Below, in pieces: positions 58,570-64,000 of a DNA stretch of 64,000 nucleotides. Each line of letters begins with the position of its first letter. Positions within the stretch are counted from its first letter, which is position 1. Where the stretch lies: NCBI GenBank assembly GCA_025642075.2, contig JAODUO010000146.1, forward strand, positions 58,501 to 122,500, given 5' to 3'. The DNA is from Ridgeia piscesae (lineage: Eukaryota > Annelida > Polychaeta > Sabellida > Siboglinidae). A program made the translations under genes and the position numbers. The notes under the pieces are model-generated. The model had not been told where the DNA came from. It saw only the letters and a list, made by a program, of their open reading frames with translations, and made no database searches.

Positions 58570-59245
58570 AATAAATAGGTTGATGAACTGATATTAACAA
58601 CTGATGGTATAGATATTGAGATAGTTAACCAGTTTAACATTCTGGGCTTTATATTAATGTCACATTTAAACTGGAGTAAATATATTGATAAAATAGCAAA
58701 CAGATGTTCTTGAATTGGACTTATAATTAAATTGGAGATTATTATTCAAACTAAAATAAAATTTAACTCTATAACATTGCCTCACACAAATTACTATCTA
58801 CTGATCTAGGGTCACAAATATAATTGAATAAACAAATTGCAAAAAAAGTTGTAAGAATAATATCTTCAAATAAATATAGCTCCCACATGGAACTAATATT
58901 TAAGCAAACGTTGAATACCTACTTAGTGTAATCATATTATAATTTTATTATAAATACAAACATAAAACATTACCCGCATACTTTCAAAATTGGCATATAA
59001 CACAAACCAGAAATATACATAATCATTTCACACCAGCACACAACAGAATACATACATTCAGGACATAATAGAAATTTCCAAAAAAGAGTATTAAATATAG
59101 TCGGCCACACACAATAAACAATACCTATATATATATTTTTTAATAAAAACATAACCACTCACAGTTTAAAAAAGACTGATACAATATGTAAAACAGCATA
59201 TTACCAACGGATACAAACATAATTCTACAGTTGTAAGTTACTACA
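58570..59245 (+). mobile_element. AT-rich LINE 3' remnant
   Basis: Plus-strand translation, with stops, reads IVNQFNILGFILMSHLNWSK, ITLPHTNYYL, GHKYN, LQKKLVRIISSNKYSSHMEL, LPAYF and THSLKK, the C-terminal RT pattern of a second, compositionally different non-LTR element lying just 3' of the first. Confidence 0.7.
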
Positions 59246-59602
59246 TATGCAAAATAATAATGAATTAACACTAACTCTAACAACACATTCAGCCATAAAT
59301 GTATTCTATTTTTACCACATATCGTCTAATTACAATACGCTTAAATTAACAAATGTTACTAAAAATACTCCTAAATACAATTGGCCTATCCGTTATGGTC
59401 GGTCAATGGAATTCAATAATTATATAAAAAAATGGCTAATTTAAAAACCCAAAGTGGCCCCTATGATAGCGACTATGTATTAGTCATAATGGGCCTCCTA
59501 AGTCAAATCGTTTACAAAATAAATTTAAATAAGTATTGCATCACGAAGTTGCAGTTACAAGATAAATATATCTACTCTCGATTTATCTATCTATCAATAT
59601 TA

Positions 59603-59606
<4 letters not shown>

Positions 59607-59674
<68 letters not shown>
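59607..59674. repeat. (TA)n microsatellite
   Basis: About 68 bp of TA dinucleotides. Confidence 0.96.
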
Positions 59675-59678
<4 letters not shown>

Positions 59679-61004
59679 CAGATCTGTTACAGTAGTTTAT
59701 CACAGAAGGTTGAGTAGTTTATTAAATTGTCGAAACATAAAACGCAGCGCCGAAACGACCAATGTTCACCTATATGTATTAGGTATACCACTTTGCCAAT
59801 GCAATTTCTGCTAGCTTATTTTAAAAATGCTGCCAGTGCGACCGAAGTATCCCGCCGATACTACCAACCTTTACAGGACACCCGAAGTGGCAGTGTGACC
59901 GAAGCATCCTAAATGCAAAAACGAAAAACGAATTCGTTTTTCTTACTTTACTTTTGAAAACGAAAAAGGAATTCGTTTTTCGTTCGCAAATTTGAAAACG
60001 AAAAAGGAAAACACGGAACCTTACTGCATTGTATGCATTATTGGTGACTCTGTCAACGCTGACTTTGTGTTTTAGGTATATAACTGTTTTTTTATAGTTG
60101 GGCCTCTATTATATGAGGCCGTGTGGGGTGAGAGAGAGAGAGAGAAATATATCACCCCAACCTAAACGAGATGTTAATTTTCTGGTACATTTATTAAATG
60201 ACATTTACCAACCATAATAACTCTTGTTTATTTATTATGTTTATTATAGCATACACGGTCGGGTTTCTGCCAGCATGCGTCAGCGGAGCATAAATAAAAC
60301 TATAGGCCCAGTAACAATATTTCACCTCGTCTTCACTTTGCAAAATCGCCTTAAAATTATTTCCATCAGTTGTAAACTACAACTGTCATCGGTCGTTGTA
60401 ATATGTTTTGGACCTGTCCCCAATCAGCTCCAGACACCACGGACTTATGTAAGTGTATGCAAGTCCGTGGTTATACATTTACATGGAGGAGTGCCCATGC
60501 CATGGGAAGGCTTATGACGTCTACTGGCATAACTCAGAGAAGGTAAGATCGGAACTTGTTTTGGTTATTTTGTTTATACACATTGTAGGGTTGTTTCATA
60601 TGTAAAACACATGTACTTACTAGCTAAACAAATTCGTATCAAGAAGTAAACAACCGTGGACAGGTATCTCGGCATCTTTGCCAGGTGAAAACACATGAAA
60701 AAAACAACAACAAAAAGAGCGTTACTATATATGTACGGCGTGGCTAACGACGTTGAGACCAGTAGGCTCAATTCTTAAATCCGCCCATATTCCTCTCACC
60801 CCACTGGCGTCAAAGGCGTAAATCCCATAGCGATGCTGTCGAGATTACTCTAATTATATACAAAATGTTGTCTTCTCTTGCCAGCTTTGGACTGCGCGAC
60901 GTAGTAATGGCACCAACCCAGAAGACGACACGCCTACTGTGACGTCACGACAATACAGCAGACGCGCCATCTTCATTTCTGGCGACGTCAGATTTCAAGA
61001 TGGC

Positions 61005-61056
<52 letters not shown>

Positions 61057-62830
61057 GCTAGCCACATTTTTTAAATCAACACGCATACGGGTTAGAAAGA
61101 TGAGGTTGGGTGAGAAAACAACTGTGTTAGATTTTAGAAAACAAACATTGAGAGGAAAAGACCTCAACGCAGCCAGTTTATCGCATAGTGACGACATCGC
61201 AAATATTCTATCCGATGAACGTCTTGGTTGATTTTGATTCATCAGGTAGTAGAACAAATTCAGCTTGACTGCCCAAACGGCAACTTTGAGCAACTCTGGT
61301 AATTTGCATAAATCCAAGATGGCCACTGGTCAGATTGATAAAAAATACTTTAAAACCACTTGTCTTAGAACTATGTGTAACACCTCTTTTTAGGGGTATT
61401 TGGGTATGTAGAATCCCTTTCTGGTGTTAAATTTGCAGTTCAGTGTCAAAATTAGATGCTGAAGGTCGGGTGAAGGTCATATTTGACCTCTCGGTGGACA
61501 ACAAATGGAAATTTCTATGACATTATGTTTTAGTTTATTCATGAATAAAAATGAATAATCTTACAATATGTGATACATTTGTTTATGCGAAGAGTATTCA
61601 GTCAACAACATCCAGCATAGTAAACGATTTATTCAGCTATCGGCCCTAACTCAGCCGTTAACAGTTTCTTTAATAGGACGGGCCTGCCAGATAAGATGTA
61701 ACATTTCAGCCATAAGCATGCAAGCTTGGCCGAGACGTAGAGGCTCATGCTGATACAGATCAAACTGTTCAATACCAGAAATTTGCAGAAATCAATATGG
61801 TAGCCAGGAACAAAAATGTTTGCTATATCTTTGCATGCAGGTGACATATATTTATTATCAGAAACAACACCGAATGGCTAACTACAATAATTATGCAAAC
61901 GTGGAAGCGTGCATTTTAGTCAAGACCCAAAGCATCGTTACCCAAGTAAATATTGTTTGTTTGTCTTGTGTTAATAATACAGTTTTGAATTCAGTTTACC
62001 ATTGATCACCTTTGTAACAAAATACCCATCTATTTCAGTTCAGATTATTGAAAAATGTTAATACTATGTTGAGTTAATAAAATTATGTATAAATGCAGCA
62101 ATAGGAGTAGTTAAACATATTTGATGATTAACGCCATAAATCCTATTTCACCTCTGTCATGCAGGTGTACTCTTTGTACGTAATGTGTTTGGCTGCCAAC
62201 GTACATGTACTACTTTATTTATTTAAATTATTAATTCTCGTTAGCGCGACGCTCCGATGCTTCCATTAGATCAATGCAAATGACAAATGACGCGTGAGAG
62301 AAAGTCCATTAGCTGTACGCAGACAATCTGTGCCGTCATATATTATCCATGCCGCTGTCCAACTGTGGCCTTCGTGATCTTATCGCTCCAAACTATACGA
62401 AGTTCCATAGCGCCGTTCCCTCAATTCCGTCCTCACTTAACTTGTGAAATAATTGATATATTCCTAGGTAGCGGTCAGTAGGTATGATGCGTGGTAACAA
62501 GAACAAAGGATAGCATTGGCCCGTACGCAGACCACCTGTTGACCACGCCTCTGTACAATGGCTCACATTGTATGACCTACACGAAGCTTTGTCGCGTCAC
62601 TCCTAGAATTCCCTTGTGAAATAATTTATGTAGGTAGCCGTCAGTAAGCATAGGAAATGTCGACCAGATGACAAATAACCAAATAACTAACAACATAATT
62701 CACATCCAAATGAAATACTAAAGACACATTCATTATTAAGTGTTAGTATTACAACCGAAATTTATATACTCATACTTGTAACCTTTCTCAAGTTTATACA
62801 TCATGATATGTTGCCTATTGGTATGGTGCT

Positions 62831-62903
<73 letters not shown>

Positions 62904-63179
62904 GGTATTTCAAGATATTAGTTGTAAACTTTCACCAGTACCACAACACATTGATATTGTGAATATGCATCGAGTGCTGAATCGATCGATGTTCATAGGT
63001 CACGAGGTCTACACTTGTCGTCAATAAGACCTATCACAGAGTGCCAGACAGCTTATCGATTCAAACACCGCTACATCATATAGCCAGCATAACCAAACGA
63101 CACCAGTTCACATTTTCCTGCTTGGCAACTGCAGCGGCAAAGACAAGACTTTAGATTTGACAGCACGTTGGAAACCGAC
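59675..63179. other. Intergenic region with palindromes, (TA)n and duplicated blocks
   Basis: No supported exon. It holds GAATTC-centred palindromes (59.93-60.01 kb), AAGATGGC YY1-like motifs near 60.99 and 61.32 kb, (TA)n at 61008-61053 and 62832-62900, and two diverged copies of one block at 62315-62485 and 62521-62660. Confidence 0.5.
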
Positions 63180-63282
63180 ATGACGCCTCGCCGTTTGAAC
63201 AAGCTGTACCTGCCTCCTGTGTGGCCGCTGTTTCGTAATTTGACCATTGCGTTTATCTGCTTCTGGGCTATCAACTCAGGAG
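63180..63282 (+). CDS. Candidate first exon with hydrophobic leader
   Basis: ATG at 63180 opens MTPRRLNKLYLPPVWPLF followed by RNLTIAFICFWAINSG, then a good GTATGT donor at 63283. The basic start plus hydrophobic stretch resembles a signal peptide or signal anchor. The rest of the gene would lie beyond the window. Family not recognised. Confidence 0.35.
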
Positions 63283-64000
63283 GTATGTGATTTTTCATTC
63301 GTCTCACGTCGTACTTCGCTGGCCGTAGTAGCGCAATAGGGATACGAGATGTAACGTCACCCCAGAATTAATTCAAAGCGATGTCAAGCAGAGTTTGGCT
63401 GTTGGTTCGTGATATTCGACCTGCACATTCTAGCCACGGGGATATGTGTGCACGTTTTTTTAATGCTGAACATAACGAACTTGTGTTGTCCGAAATCACA
63501 TCTATAAGAGCAATATTATTATTTCTATGGATGATATGTGAACACATCTTGCTGCTTGGCGATCACGAAATGCAAATGCAGCTGAACTTCAATTACCACA
63601 TATATGTGTTCACAAATATGCATATCTACTACCACAACTTAGTAACAATACATCATTAATTTTCTACAATTTCATGATACACTTGGCCATCTCATCATAA
63701 GCCCACCAGTACCTCCCCGATCTCACCACACGTCCACCAGTACCTCCGTGATCTCATCATAAGCCCACCAGTACCTCCGTGATCTCACCACAAGCGAACT
63801 AGTAACTCCTTAATCTCACCACGAGCCAACATCAACAGTATTTCCGTGATCTCACCATAAGGAAACCTATCAATACATCCGTGATCTCACCGGATGTTTA
63901 CCATTACCATCCTGATCTCACCACAAACCTATAAGTATTTTCCTGATTTCACTACAAACCTGTACCTTCGCGATCTCACCACAAGCCTACTTCTATACTC
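63283..64000. repeat. Probable intron with ~32-bp CTCACCACAAGCCCACCAGTA repeat
   Basis: 63283-63680 is unremarkable. From about 63690 to the window end a degenerate 30-33-bp unit (GTACCTCCGTGATCTCACCA, CAAGCCCACCA) repeats about nine times. Confidence 0.8.

Overview
This is animal nuclear DNA. Protein-coding exons are short, bounded by GT-AG introns, and separated by introns rich in microsatellites, minisatellites, SINE/LINE fragments and MITE-like inverted repeats. No rRNA, CRISPR, operon or bacterial feature is visible. The gene content (PNUTS, a TDRD5-type Tudor/LOTUS protein, PRP38B) and tRNA-derived SINEs with CAAAGCGCTTTA tails suggest an invertebrate bilaterian. I cannot fix the phylum from sequence alone. 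Gene models were built by hand from reading frame, splice sites, intron phase and remembered family motifs; no search was run.

Layout. (1) About 2.2-11.06 kb, plus strand: the 3' part of PPP1R10/PNUTS, 12 exons including the PP1-docking motif and the terminal CCCH zinc finger. The 5' part lies outside the window. (2) 13.11-32.50 kb, minus strand: a complete 22-exon gene (1137 aa) with four LOTUS/OST-HTH domains and one extended Tudor domain, the TDRD5 (Tejas-type) architecture of germline piRNA factors. It converges on PNUTS. (3) 35.92-36.83 kb and 37.79-43.12 kb, minus strand: two further LOTUS genes, B (one exon, 304 aa) and A (three exons, 481 aa). Both end in a BESS-like motif instead of a Tudor domain and share a conserved upstream block. 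(4) 45.71-53.26 kb, minus strand: a complete six-exon PRPF38B gene (396 aa) with PRP38 domain and RS tail. (5) 53.3-64 kb: mostly repeats, with a broken CR1/L2-like LINE (56.4-58.5 kb), a second AT-rich LINE remnant (58.6-59.2 kb), MITEs and (TA)n tracts. A possible first exon with a hydrophobic leader of a plus-strand gene lies at 63.18 kb.

How they work together. PNUTS (PP1 targeting, transcription termination) and PRPF38B (spliceosome activation) are housekeeping nuclear genes flanking the LOTUS cluster. The most novel item is that three-gene cluster: a full TDRD5-like gene plus two shortened paralogues that kept the N-terminal LOTUS module, swapped the Tudor half for a BESS-like motif, and share a promoter-proximal block with an E2F-like site. 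The second notable item is that several minisatellites begin at, or contain copies of, real splice sites of the TDRD5-like and PNUTS genes.
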